A stretch of DNA of 32,569 bases, from NCBI GenBank assembly GCA_015501055.1, contig JADNYV010000385.1:1-32569 (forward strand), read 5' to 3'. The position numbers and the translations under genes were made by a program. Below are positions 1-9,349 of this stretch, in pieces. Source of the stretch: Mucidula mucida. Lineage: Eukaryota > Basidiomycota > Agaricomycetes > Agaricales > Physalacriaceae. The notes under the pieces were generated by a model. The model had not been told where the DNA came from. It worked only from the letters and a program-made list of their open reading frames with translations, and did no database searches. How positions within the stretch are numbered: position 1 is the first letter of the stretch; each line of letters opens with the position of its first letter.

Positions 1-449
1 TGAGATATATTCGTTTCGGTCCAACGGGTGGCAAGGCCGGGTTCTGGGTCAGTTTAACGTCCAGCTTTCTTGGAGCTGATAACGAGTCAACAAGGTTAAA
101 ATATCAAATGAGCTCACTCACGAGGATGTCGCGTCGGATAATGCCCGCTGGCGACTTCCCACTGCCATATCCGGCGCAAATCTTGACGTCGAAAGACAAG
201 TGTTGGTACCTCTCCGAATAAGGCTTGGTATGCCGCATAGATTGCGAGAAAAACAGACAAATAGAGGGAGCATAAGAGCCAATATCCTTTTCGCCTGCCG
301 CAGCGCGTGAGCGTTGACTGGTGGAAGCCAGCAAAGTTCAAAATTGGAATACGCAGCCGGCCGCGGTGACGACCAGGAACAGGCAGATAGAGAGCAGTTG
401 TCCATGGCACTGGGGCGTAGCGGTATGGCGGCAGATAGCTGGGTGGCAT
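1..449 (-). CDS. Membrane protein of unknown function, 5' part only
   Basis: Minus-strand gene whose 3' part lies beyond the left edge. The first exon reads from about 449 to 122. A 46-nt intron (76-121, GTGAGT..TCAG) follows, and the next exon runs to base 1 in frame, giving a proline-rich stretch (LPPVGPKRIYL at the end). Visible features are a basic segment (GRRKGY), one hydrophobic helix of about 22 residues (LLCSLYLSVFLAIYAAYQ) and then a polar region with RRIWQWEVASGHYP. This is the look of a single-pass type II endomembrane or cell-surface protein with a short cytosolic tail. The N-terminus is uncertain: ATG 449 is the first in-frame ATG, but another frame at 338-586 carries its own hydrophobic stretch and a 35-nt GT..AG segment could join the two. 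I do not recognise the family. Confidence 0.55.
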
Positions 450-989
450 GGAGCGCTGCGCTGGACAACGGCGGCGGGCGTGCTATATGGGCATCGTGGT
501 CGTCGGCAGAAGAACACGCTTTTATGTATTTGCCGGCAGCGCGCTCCACGATCAGCCTTGCATCTTGTTGACTTTCTCGCGTTCATCTCATTGAGGTAGA
601 TTTTAACACAACTTGTATATACATCTAGGCGTGGTTTCGAGGATTTACGAGAGTGATCAAGCGGGAACAGTCAACCATGGCCATGACAATACTACCGTTG
701 ATGAAGGTCAACGTTGGTCATTCAATAGTCATTGCCCGTTTCAACAGGATACCAACTGACTGTCTTTAACACCAACTGAATTAGCCCAGTGCGAAACCTG
801 CCTCCAAATAACAACGAAGGAGCAAGACCGGGAAGAAATGGGAACTCAAACTCACCATCATCGTCGCTACAGAAGGCTAAATGATCAAAGTATATAGCGC
901 AGCCCAACTGGAATGCAGCTGGGAACGTCAGCGTCGCGTAGACATCATAAATATTATGACCCACTGACCACACGAGAATGAGAAGCATC
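450..989. other. Intergenic, no gene seen
   Basis: This stretch lies between the start of the left-edge gene and the stop of the 990-1747 gene. It should hold the promoter of the former and the 3' UTR of the latter. An 88-codon minus frame (722-988) directly downstream of the stop has no homology I recognise and no splice logic, so I treat it as 3' UTR. Confidence 0.5.
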
Positions 990-1747
990 TCACTTCCTCT
1001 TCATAGCCTTCAACACGCTCTCCTTCCTAGCCTCCATTGCCATCTTAGCCAGAACCGAGTGGATCTTGGGCGTAACAAGTACCGCGCCGAGTACAACAAC
1101 CCCAAGGCAAACAAGCACAGGTTGAACAGACAACGGGAGGACACCAAAAGCCAAGGGCTCAAGAATGACAGTAAACGGAACCCGCAGGGGTTCCGAGGTG
1201 CGCTCAACAGGCGGGGTAAAAACACCCGAGTGAACAGCTTGTATATGCGCGTACTTGACGCGTTCAAGCAAAGCGCCTGGTGGGTTATAGAGACTAATGG
1301 AGAAGTCTGTTGGATACTACATATAACTCAATGATCAGATGCAAGGGAGAGGTAAATGTAAACATACACTGGCAGCCCAAGATATCCTTAGCGTAAACCT
1401 GACATACGCGTCCCAAGAACCGCCGGTATCTAGAGATAACCAGAGGTCCCCTGTGTCTCTTCCTTCGACAGTCTCATTTAAGAGTATAATCGACTCTATT
1501 TTATTTGCACCCGCACTGAGCTCGACGGGCAATTGGGCTCGTCTGTTGGATGTTCAGTCAATCTATCACCAGTGTAATTTGATGGCTCGGCATACTGCAA
1601 CGAAGATACAGCATCCTGTACTCCAAAGTTGATGATTTCCGTGTTGCAGTAAATGAGAGAGAATTGGCTTAGAAGAATTAATACGAAAGCAAGCCCTTGG
1701 ACCATGGCGGTAAGAGCCAGCCGGCGAAATTGAGTTGCCGCCGGCAT
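990..1747 (-). CDS. Probable ER membrane protein of unknown function (217 aa, 3 exons)
   Basis: Exons 1596-1747, 1368-1542 and 990-1316 (152, 175 and 327 nt) join in frame. The introns 1543-1595 (53 nt) and 1317-1367 (51 nt) have GT..AG ends, and the first has a CTGAC/CTGAAC-like branch site. The protein has an N-terminal signal or anchor helix (residues about 8-33), a lumenal-looking middle with NTEIINF and DLWLSLDT..AYVRFTLRISWAASYP, and a C-terminal hydrophobic helix (about 165-190) followed by a strongly basic tail ending KAMKRK. That order suggests a small ER membrane protein with most of its mass in the lumen. The layout loosely recalls PIG-X/Pbn1-type subunits, but I see no diagnostic residue and do not assign it. 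The clean splicing in all three exons shows this part of the sequence is reliable. ATG 1747 is chosen because it directly precedes the hydrophobic helix; an ATG farther upstream runs into a stop. Confidence 0.75.
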
Positions 1748-2037
1748 TACGCTTGACTTCCTACGACCAGCAGCTTGCAAATACTTGAAAGACTCACCGC
1801 GCACTACCGTCGCTCATATCGCGTTCAGGGATCTCCGCATTGGAGAAATCTTGGTTATCTTTCTGCCGCGCTACTGCACGCACGACCGTGACTCTGGAAG
1901 GAGCTTGGGTTAGCAGAGTCGGCTCTGACGCGACGACACATCATCTCAGACTGGACGACAATCACTCGGACTTAAACAACGAATGACATGGGCTTTATAA
2001 TGCCTCGAAGGAAGACAAATGGGCATCACAATCTACA
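1748..2037. promoter_or_regulatory. Upstream region of the 990-1747 gene
   Basis: This stretch has no ORF of interest. It must contain the promoter of the minus-strand gene at 990-1747 and the end of the minus-strand transcript described for 2038-3225. I see no clear TATA box. Confidence 0.35.
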
Positions 2038-3211
2038 CTATAGACTCTTCCAATGTTTGCAAACTCTGAGGTCTTGATGAAGATAATTACACCTCAACAT
2101 AACGGGGATTAGTGCTGATTCTGACTGAAATGAAAGGACAACTTCACCTTCTTCGCACTTAGGACGTGTCCTGAGATAGTGCTCAGAAGCATTGCGATAG
2201 AACTGAATGCACTCACCTTGCCGTGATCCAGAGACTTGCATCCCAAATCTCGGTGCGCTCTTGATGGTCGCGTCGGTCTATAAAGTCGAGGCAGGATCAA
2301 GCGCATCAAAGAAGATCGTCCTCGTCGTGGAAACAGCGTCGAAATAGAGAAATTCGTGTTTGATGAAGTCGAGTCGGCTTGTGGATACGAAATCGTCCAT
2401 ATTGAGGCTAGGGAGGCGGTCGACTTGCGGGATAACGTGTCGTCGGTCGGCTTGTGGCATCGAGAGTCGAAGTCTTGCTGTAGTCGGTCGGCTGGTGGGT
2501 TCGAGAGTGTGGCGTAGAGGCAGTCGGCTTGCGGGAGAGCGTGTCGACGGTTCGGCTTGTGGAATTGAAGGTGCGAGTCGTACTTGAGTATTGGTTGTCA
2601 ACGGTCGACTTGCAGGAGCTAGATGTCGTCAGTCGATTTGCGGTGTTGAGAGTCGGTCGTCTTGCGGGAGTAAAGCTTCATCGGTCGGCTTGTGGAATAG
2701 AAGGTCGAAGTCGGTCGTCCGCGAATCAAAGGTGGGGCGCAGAGACGGTCGGCTTGCGGGATAACGTGTCGTCGGGTCGGCTTGTGGAATCGAAGGCGTG
2801 AGTCGAGGTCATGAGCGGTCGGCTTGCGAGAGAGCGTGTCGTCGGGTCGGCTTGTGGAATCGAAGCCGTGGGTCGAGGTCGTGAGCGGTCGGCTTGCAGG
2901 AGTTCGTGTCGTCGGTCGCCTTGTGGAAGTGAGGTAAATCGTGGCGGGAGCGGTCGGCTTGCAGGAGCTGGTCGGTCTGTCTGTGAAGAGGGAGAGTCTG
3001 AACATAGCAAGGTTAACTACTGTGCAATAACATCGAGCAATCTAGCACTCACCGATTGATTGAGGCGCAACAGCGGTCGTCCTGCGTAAGATAGAATGAG
3101 GCGTCGTCGTCGTCCGGAGCGGCTGTGAGAGACTGGATGAGAGATAGTGTGAGAGTGGAAGTGGGAGTGTGGAAGAAAGAAAGGATGGGGAATCATTTGG
3201 GTCCACAGCAC
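2038..3211 (-). ncRNA. Putative spliced minus-strand transcript through a minisatellite
   Basis: A TATA box sits at 3217-3225 on the minus strand. Downstream is a pyrimidine-rich leader, an intron at 2998-3052 (55 nt, GTGAGT..TTCAG), the minisatellite, and a second intron-like segment at 2171-2216 (46 nt, GTGAGTGC..CTCAG). If transcription starts about 30 bp after the TATA box, the first exon has no ATG. Because the 70-bp repeat is not a multiple of three, all three frames stay open for about 100 codons and encode the same Ser/Thr/Arg/Pro-rich words in rotation. A long non-coding RNA is as likely as a low-complexity protein. The ORFs starting at 3211, 3010 and 3005 are alternatives I cannot rank. 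Confidence 0.35.
2370..2975. repeat. Minisatellite, 70-bp period with two 35-bp halves
   Basis: The word GGTCGGCTTG recurs throughout. In the regular part, copies start at about 2751, 2821 and 2891 (exact 70-bp spacing), with another at 2956. Each 70-bp unit holds two related halves: one continuing GCGGGATAACGTGTCGTCG and one continuing TGGAATCGAAG. Units before 2740 are diverged and of irregular length, so the array looks older on the left and freshest around 2750-2900. Confidence 0.9.
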
Positions 3212-3216
3212 GTCCT

Positions 3217-3225
3217 TTTATATAC
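3217..3225 (-). promoter_or_regulatory. TATA box, minus strand
   Basis: TATATAAAA on the minus strand, followed by a pyrimidine-rich leader and then an intron with perfect ends at 2998-3052. It is the likely start of the minisatellite transcript. Confidence 0.5.
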
Positions 3226-3269
3226 ATGAGGGTGTCAGGGCTGTGCACAATGGACCCACCCAAATTGGG

Positions 3270-3657
3270 ATAGTTGTCCATTGTTCTGACCTTTTTTGGC
3301 TGGTCAAAGTTGAGTGGCGCTTCAGGGTTGGGCCGAGGCCAGAAAAGGCAATATCGTCGGGGGCCATTACGCTCGGCGCTTATTGAGATGATTAATCGCT
3401 ATCTACACTTGACGGCGCTCTCAGTTCTTGATGAAAAAGCTCGTCATTTCATTTGAAACAGTCCATACTGTAGTCACAGAACACTCCCGGAATGAAATGG
3501 CGCCAAGTCAGCATTGTCACCGTGGACAATTGGACAGTGGCGAGTGAGATCCGAAATTCTGATTCTTGCCGACGACGTTACGAGTCATTAATCCCGAGCA
3601 GTAAATATTTGGACTGAACAAGTTTGACCAGCCAAAAGATCGGTACAATGGACGACT
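3270..3657. mobile_element. MITE-like element with about 40-bp terminal inverted repeats
   Basis: The left arm (from about 3276) contains GTCCATTGT, then TTTTTTGGCTGGTCAAAGTTG. The right arm, read on the minus strand from about 3654, contains GTCCATTGT, then TTTTGGCTGGTCAAACTTG. The arms match over about 40 bp with a few mismatches and one gap, and enclose about 300 bp with no ORF. The size and layout fit a non-autonomous DNA transposon remnant. I could not define a convincing target-site duplication. Confidence 0.45.
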
Positions 3658-4176
3658 TCCATCACTCACTCAAATCGCCAGATGCCACCTTCCACGCAGG
3701 TCGACCCCCTCGACCCTATAATTATAACTCCGTAAGTCGACCGACAACCGATATCTAGAATCTACGCACATTTTCGCTTCTGCCAGTCAACAGCAGTCAA
3801 CTGATGGATGCTATCCCGTAAGCCCATCGCTCACTTGCCTCGAAACAAGCCATGATTTGCCGACCGCTCACCGCATTTCTCAACTACGATACTTATCTTC
3901 AACTTCTCCAATTCTTGATCTTTCATAACGAGGACGATGGCAATTTCGCGGATTGTCTACACTGCGCTCGAAGGAAGATGGAACCGATTTCCTTCTTTCT
4001 AGACCTGAGTCAGACTTGAAAACCTTCCACGAAGAATATAGTGATAGGTAAGCTGCCACGTCCGAAGGCGGATCTGCGTGCAGGCAATCACGGTACCGCG
4101 CCACGCGCCATCACTTGACTAAGTTCTGTTTGTCACCCAACCTGCACCCAACTGCCGTCCTGCCACCATCACGCGA
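3658..4176 (+). promoter_or_regulatory. Upstream region of RCC1
   Basis: A TATA-like CTATAATTATAA occurs at about 3716-3727, followed by an intron-like segment (GTAAGT..GCCAG, about 3733-3787). One plus-strand frame stays open from about 3930 to a GTAAGC at about 4050, so an upstream non-coding or short coding exon is possible. An in-frame TAA lies about 60 nt before ATG 4177. The inverted RCC1 pseudogenes carry homology up to about 4050 only. Confidence 0.35.
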
Positions 4177-5573
4177 ATGGCGCATACCATTCTCCCGTTA
4201 CCAGGACCGCCCAGTCATTCGCGTCCACCACTACAACTATGGGGATCTGGATTGAACAACTTTGGACAACTGGGTATGGGCGAAAGTGTCAGTGACACAA
4301 ACGACAAGTTGAAGAGAAACTTGTGGGCTGAAGAAAACCTTACTTCAAGTCTCTTTGGCTCTATGCCCAACGCCGGGTTTGAGGCTATCGCGGCAGGAGG
4401 AACACATATACTTCTCCTCGATGAAAATGGCGCCGTTTGGATTCACGTTTCGTTCTTGTCACCTGGTGGCTGATTTACGGTTCAGGTGTGGGTGAGTGGC
4501 AGCAATGACGATGCGGCGCTGGGCCTACCTGAAGAAAGTGACATTCTGTACACCCCGGAACGCGTACAGGCTCTTATAGATGAAAACTTTCGTGCTGTCC
4601 GGATTGCCGCTGGGAGTACAGTCTCAGCAGCGATAAGCTCTGAAGGCGAACTTCGTGTTTGGGGAACCTTCAAGGTCTGAGGTACTTCAGAACCTGTGTT
4701 TTCGAGTCCTATAATTGGTTCACTTAGGATAGCAGAGGCCCTCTAGGATTTTCAACTGGACTGAAGCATCAATTCAAACCTTCGCCACTCCTGAAATTTC
4801 CGCAAAATCTCGAAAAATTCGTCTCTGTTGCTGCAGGTGGACATCATCTGATTCTTCTCACCTCATACGGTAATGTCTACTCCTGCGGCGCGGGAGAAGT
4901 TGGCGAGCTCGGGCGTAAAGTCCCAGAGCGACGTCGAATCAATGGCACCACGCCCGAGAAAGTCATCCTCGGTACCCGACGACGAAAAGCGACAGTCGTC
5001 GGGGCCGGAGCCCACGCGTCCTTCGCAGTAGACACCGAAGGCACCGTCTGGGGCTGGGGTCTTGATAACAACGGCGAGACTGGCACCGGCGGTACCAACC
5101 GCGGAAGCGATGCCATCGTGTTCACACCCACGCACGTCATCGGCATCAGCGAAGGAGAACTGAAGGGCGACCGCGTCGTGCAGATCTCGGGCGGCTCTAA
5201 TCATTCCCTCTTTCTCACATCGAATGGACGCGTCTTCGCTTGTGGACAGTGCGACGTCGGGCAGCTTGGGGTCGCACAGCCGGAGGACGTCAAATGCGTT
5301 TCGGTCCCCGTCGAAGTCCCGATGCCGGATAGCTGGCAGGACGATCCTGTGGTGTCCATCTCTGCGAGCTCGCGCGGAGGGATGGCGATTACCGCGGCTG
5401 GCGCTTTGTATGCCTGGGGCGAAGCGAACAGCGGGGAGCTTGGTCTGGGCCCTGATGCGGCGAATGCAGAAACGCCACGGGTGGTTGTGCGTCGTGCTGG
5501 TGGGCCTTGGCGGGCCGAGGCTGTGGCTTGTGGCGGAAATCATACTCTCTGTCTATTGCGGAAAAGAGCCTGA
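4177..5573 (+). CDS. RCC1: RCC1-type Ran guanine-nucleotide exchange factor
   Basis: Exons 4177-4434, 4486-4674 and 4728-5573 (258, 189 and 846 nt, all phase 0) encode 430 aa, close to the 421 aa of human RCC1. Introns are 51 nt (4435-4485, GTTTGG..TTCAG) and 53 nt (4675-4727, with the weak donor GTCTGA). The protein is built of beta-propeller repeats: LWGSGLNNFGQLGMG, VWVSGSNDDAALG, VWGTFKDSRGPLGF, VYSCGAGEVGELGR, VWGWGLDNNGETGTG, VFACGQCDVGQLG and LYAWGEANSGELGLG, each with the GG.H or similar strand between. The WGTFKDSRGPLG word matches the characteristic third-blade motif of true RCC1 (WGSFRDNNGVIG), which favours the nuclear Ran GEF (Pim1/Srm1 orthologue) over other RCC1-repeat proteins. 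It acts on chromatin to load GTP on Ran for nuclear transport and spindle assembly. There is no long basic N-terminal tail unless an upstream exon exists. It converges on the first peroxin gene; the stop codons are about 120 bp apart. Confidence 0.9.
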
Positions 5574-5693
5574 AGTTTGGAACACAACGACTGGTGCCGC
5601 ATTGCATCGACTTCACGATTTTCGTATTTGAGGCTGCATGCGCTGTAAAAGTTCGTACACCCTCCTGTTATTACAAGTACAATACACACAACA

Positions 5694-7212
5694 TCAGACC
5701 TTTGCCGCATCATACCATATCCGCCTTGTCCATCTCCGCTTCCTCGTCACCGCCGCATTTATATAGAAATACGGCCTCGGATCAAGCCACGACGTATTCG
5801 TATACACCCACCCATGCGCATCGCCGCCCTGCGGGCTCCACGACGCGTCCACGTCCAGCCGCCAATCCTCCGTCTCCACAAAAGCCCATCCTGGATCCAG
5901 CGAAAACGTCAAATTCGTGCTGCTGAGAAAACCCGGAGTTAGCGGCGCGCAATGGAAGGAAACGAGTGTTTACCTCACGGACCCATCATTCCACCCGTCC
6001 TGCCTACGCGTCCATGCAGTTCGCTCATCGCTGTGCAAGTTCGCTTTACTCCATGCTGACTCGTTGACCTCGGCATCGGCGCTAGACAGTTTCACCAGCC
6101 TCTCATTCTCAAAGAGCTCTACCTCGCGTTTCGGTGCGGTCCAGCAGGCGTCAGTGAGATTGTTGTCATCAAGGAACCGTTGTGCGAAGCTGGTGAGAGG
6201 GAGCTTTGTGTCCAGACCAGCTTTCTGGCGAAGCCATCTCAAATCGGTGTCGCTGTGTAGAAGATTCATCATAGAAGTGATCCAGTACTGGATGTAGGGA
6301 TTAGTAACAACGAATGGGGCCAGTCCTCCAACTAGAAGTATAGCCCGAATAGGGAGGTATGGGAGAGAGACGAGTATGATACCAGGTATGAGACTCAGGA
6401 CTAGTGCTGTGAATATGTAGGGGGTGTAGGGTGTTCTGTGGGTTAGGTGGAGAACGAAAGGGTGAACTGCGTCGTAGCCATCCGAGCTAGAGAACAGTAA
6501 GAATACTGGTACATGCAATATGGACTTGTACTCACAATGTTCCCATCAAGTTTTGGATTGCTTGAATATTGCCCTGCCAGTCCACCGAGCCTTCCGAAGT
6601 CGTATCTGGTGCTGCAGGAGGATCTAGCAACGATGCAGTAGACATGGCCGGCGTATATTTGTATGTCGCTAGTGTGATACCAATGACGATGATCTGGGGA
6701 AGGAGGAAAAGCAGTCGAGGAAAGTAGCCTAACAGTATAATCAGAGTAGCTCATACGACGTGAACTTCTGCCTCACAGAGAAAAGCATACGCGGCCATCC
6801 AAGTCGTCGTCACTTTCCATCCCCGCCTCCACATTACAATCTCCTCTACCCGGTCCTGCATCCAGAATACTGCGCCAACCTTGGATACAAACCGCCGAAA
6901 GTTGACTGACATTATCGGTATAGACAGAGGGTCTTTCGCGGACATCAGAGGTACTTTGTCGCCTTTCTTTGCCCTCGGGGAACCAGTGGCATTCTGGGGT
7001 GCACTCGGTACAAACGACATGAGGAGATTCGGTAGCAGATTCAGCGCTGCACTTTTCGTAGGTGACATGGGCGCATTTACTGGCGGCGGCTTGCCATCTA
7101 CTGGCGGTTCCGGGTGAGGAAGGGAAGTGCGAATTCTAGGAGATGACTGTTTAACTTTGTCAGACTTTCGGGGAAGGCGCGTCGCGCAGGGCGGGATTTC
7201 AACGGTCGTCAT
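5694..7212 (-). CDS. Pex24p/dysferlin-domain integral peroxisomal membrane peroxin, copy 1
   Basis: Exons 6777-7212, 6536-6728, 5974-6486 and 5694-5922 (436, 193, 513 and 229 nt) join in frame to 456 aa. Introns are 6729-6776, 6487-6535 and 5923-5973 (48-51 nt, GT..AG). The N-terminus is Pro/Ser/Lys-rich. The Pex24p-family core starts near residue 102 (VNFRRFVSKVGAVFWMQDRVEE, then the membrane segment WMAAYAFLCYFPRLLFLLP) and continues through NIQAIQNLMG, HLTHRTPYTP and a second hydrophobic block near GGLAPFVVTNPYIQYW. The C-terminal third carries dysferlin-type words: ELFENERL, GWAFVETEDWRLD, HGWVYTNTSWLDPRP and VTRKRRWTRRIWYD. Family members (yeast Pex28-Pex32) sit in the ER or peroxisome membrane and control peroxisome number and size. 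Which paralogue this is cannot be told from sequence alone. It has the sequence YFYIN where copies 2 and 3 have YFYKD. Confidence 0.88.
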
Positions 7213-7466
7213 TGGGTATCCTAACCATGAAGGGAGGAAGCATCCTCTGATGGCGATGGGTTTGACGGATGGTGCATCTTTTCACGGTGGATGGTGTCCA
7301 CGAGTGGTCATCCTCCCGTGTGCGGGTGGATGGCGTCTTATCGATGGAAGCGTGTTGTGTGGCTGTGCAGGGCGTGCTCAGAGATGCTGCTCAGTCGAAA
7401 TTAAAAATCTCGTCGTTGACTGCTCGTATCGCCTCGTAAATTACATTCTAATCGTAAAATACATTG

Positions 7467-7474
7467 TATATAAG
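7467..7474 (+). promoter_or_regulatory. TATA box, plus strand (X copy 1)
   Basis: TATATAAG, followed about 50 bp later by a 21-codon reading frame (ATG 7525, MRKSTQVRKFKQ..) that ends in the hairpin zone. The identical sequence occurs at 17517-17524. Weak evidence for a short transcript facing the minus-strand one. Confidence 0.3.
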
Positions 7475-7559
7475 CTCGCTGTACAACTCAATTTCATTCT
7501 GAACGCGTATTTAAAAAATCAAACATGCGAAAATCAACCCAAGTCCGTAAATTCAAACA

Positions 7560-7880
7560 ACGTACGGACGTGATGGGTCCGGCCTGACGGGCCCCTTGAA
7601 CCGAAAAGAATCCCCGAGCCAACCCGCTGGCTCGAGGATTCTCTTGGTTCGCATCGGTTGATTAGACCGATGGCCTCAAGAGGAGGACTTTGTACAAACG
7701 TCCAAGGACGGCGCACCACCATGTGGGACGTCTAACACTCGTGTCTTCCACCATCTACCAGGCGACCGGCCATTTCTCGTAGAGCCGGGGTGAATAAATG
7801 GGTTTCAGAGCACAAGTGCCATTTATGGGAATCAAAGTGTTCAGACTTACTTAGAGATGGAGAGAAGGACGATGGGGTCT
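7560..7880 (-). ncRNA. Candidate structured RNA under a minus-strand TATA box
   Basis: A minus-strand TATA (7898-7909, GGGTATATAAGG) precedes a region rich in fold-backs. The strongest has arms 7598-7620 and 7629-7650: about 22 bp with two mismatches and one bulge, around an 8-nt loop. Others are 7652-7658 with 7666-7672 (perfect 7 bp) and a near-palindrome centred at 7693-7694. On the minus strand the big stem is followed by TTTT. An overlapping coding reading (from 7722, or from 17947 in copy 2) is possible, so the RNA assignment is an inference. The identical structure lies at 17610-17935. Confidence 0.3.
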
Positions 7881-7897
7881 CTGGCTCTGTCCGCACT

Positions 7898-7909
7898 CCT
7901 TATATACCC
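7898..7909 (-). promoter_or_regulatory. TATA box, minus strand (X copy 1)
   Basis: GGGTATATAAGG read on the minus strand. It faces the plus-strand TATA at 7467, with the hairpin zone between. Immediately upstream lie three more fold-backs (7919-7935, 7941-7957 and 7986-8005), which could be operator-like. Repeated at 17949-17960. Confidence 0.4.
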
Positions 7910-8522
7910 TTTCAAGATTGTTTGTTCAACAAACACGGCGTCCGATGCTGAATCGGATGGCTGACGTCAAGTTGGAGTCCGGACTTGGCACACCGAAATG
8001 TGCCACACTTCTTCTGTCCATCTGACTTGTTTGTAGCACCATTTCAAAGCCTCAATTCATCTCTTTTGAACCGTTTAAATAACGTGCCCAAATCTGTCTG
8101 AATCCTCAAAGACGAGCTCAAAGTATCTTGGCCTCTGTGTCTCCCAATATTGCAAAGTCAAGGGACAATCTAGGCGCCAGCGAGCTATTTTTGAGTCAGC
8201 CGTATACTCGCCCTCGCTCACAGCTTGCCCCCGCACTTGTGGGTATCATTCGGTTCGGAAAATGCATCCCAGCAAGCAGAATGAAGGTGCATTATCATTT
8301 AGAACGACCTGCAAGAGAAAATTGACATGCAACAAGCCGTTCAGGGTCTTCGGAAGCGCGGTTTGAACCCTGGAAACGCGAAATATCTCCATGTTTGGTA
8401 CTGTATCGTACACACAGAACTGCCGTCGACTCTGTTTTCCCGCTACAACATTTGACTAGGTCAACAACGAGACAGGCCGAGCACTTACCTTTCCGCTCTT
8501 CGTGTTGACGCACTACGGTAAC

Positions 8523-9203
8523 CTACTTGGCTTGAACATGTATCTCGAGCTCAAAAGACATCCAGGAAGCAGTTGGCCTCGAGACGCGCAGAAAGACCAG
8601 TAGTCGTCGGTCGGTGTTCCTCATGTCATCCAGAACCGGCTTCGGATTCGGAAGCAACCCGTTACCCAGTGCGCTGAGAAGACGTTCGTCAGATTTCAGT
8701 TTCGTCATAGCAGACCCGCTCAATGCGTCCAGAATCCGGTTTCGATTTGAGGTGTACAGGAGAGTGCCGGTGAAGCTAACATATCTTTGAGACAGCGTTG
8801 AGCCACGCCCGCTCAAAATTTCCAGAACCGGCTTCACCGTGTTGAGCCTTGGTTGAGAGACGACGGGCAAAGTGGGACCCGTAAGTTGAACATTATATCC
8901 AGGGAGGCGGCGCACTGAGGCGTGATAGTCATTCAACCCGTCCAAATCCGCGTTAACATTCTGAGGACTGGAAGGACATTTAAGACAGAACAGGGGATGG
9001 TCAAGACACAGGTGCGTTGTTGTGTTAGTCTTGACGTTCATTTTGGGCTGATCGAGGCATGCAAAAAGTCCCACCAGAGCACTCCGGAACTCCCAAAAAC
9101 GTCCACCGAGGCAAGTTGCCACGACTTCCAGAAGTGTCAAGGGTCGGGGCGGTCCAGGGCTCACGAAGGAGTAGATTGACATGACGGGCGGAGAAGAAGT
9201 CAA
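8523..9203 (-). CDS. Hypothetical 226-aa protein with about 32-residue repeats (X copy 1)
   Basis: Longest open frame in X. It contains three related words, VKPVLEILSG, RNRILDALSG and PKPVLDDMRN, whose DNA copies (TCCAGAAyCCGG on the plus strand) start near 8629, 8728 and 8821. The spacings of 99 and 93 bp are both multiples of three, as expected for repeats kept in a protein. A segment with intron ends (GTAAGTGC..AACAG, about 8433-8488 on the minus strand) lies downstream, so the true gene may have further exons toward 8295. No known family is recognised. Opposing evidence: the start is arbitrary and the same region is also partly open on the plus strand. Confidence 0.35.
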   Translation of the reverse strand: MTSSPPVMSIYSFVSPGPPRPLTLLEVVATCLGGRFWEFRSALVGLFACLDQPKMNVKTNTTTHLCLDHPLFCLKCPSSPQNVNADLDGLNDYHASVRRLPGYNVQLTGPTLPVVSQPRLNTVKPVLEILSGRGSTLSQRYVSFTGTLLYTSNRNRILDALSGSAMTKLKSDERLLSALGNGLLPNPKPVLDDMRNTDRRLLVFLRVSRPTASWMSFELEIHVQAK

Positions 9204-9349
9204 CTCAATTGCGCGTGTCTAAAATTGGAAACGCAAGGTTCGTCCTGAACCATCATCACCTCCGAGTTTGAAGCTGATTTCTCCCAGGTACGACATGTCA
9301 TCTAATCATCTCGCTTGGATACGACTCCTCAAAATTAATCACTTACGTC

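Noticed and set aside
118..549. 143-codon minus-strand ORF
   Set aside because: Another minus frame over the same bases has a membrane helix and continues correctly across a good intron to the window edge.
2370..2975. CRISPR-like array
   Set aside because: Repeats are imperfect, the spacer parts are themselves repeats, the genome is eukaryotic, and no cas genes exist; it is a minisatellite.
4863..5543. 226-codon minus-strand ORF
   Set aside because: It is antisense to RCC1 exon 3, which has clear propeller repeats on the plus strand.
7127..7573. 148-codon plus-strand ORF
   Set aside because: It starts antisense inside peroxin exon 1 and ends in the hairpin zone; low-complexity GGATGG words, and no equivalent in copy 3.
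7598..7650. Helitron 3' end (hairpin before CTRR)
   Set aside because: The stem is much longer than usual, no CTRR end follows at the expected distance and no Rep/helicase sequence is present in X.
7598..7650. Rho-independent terminator
   Set aside because: Stem plus T-run resembles one, but such terminators do not operate for nuclear Pol II genes.
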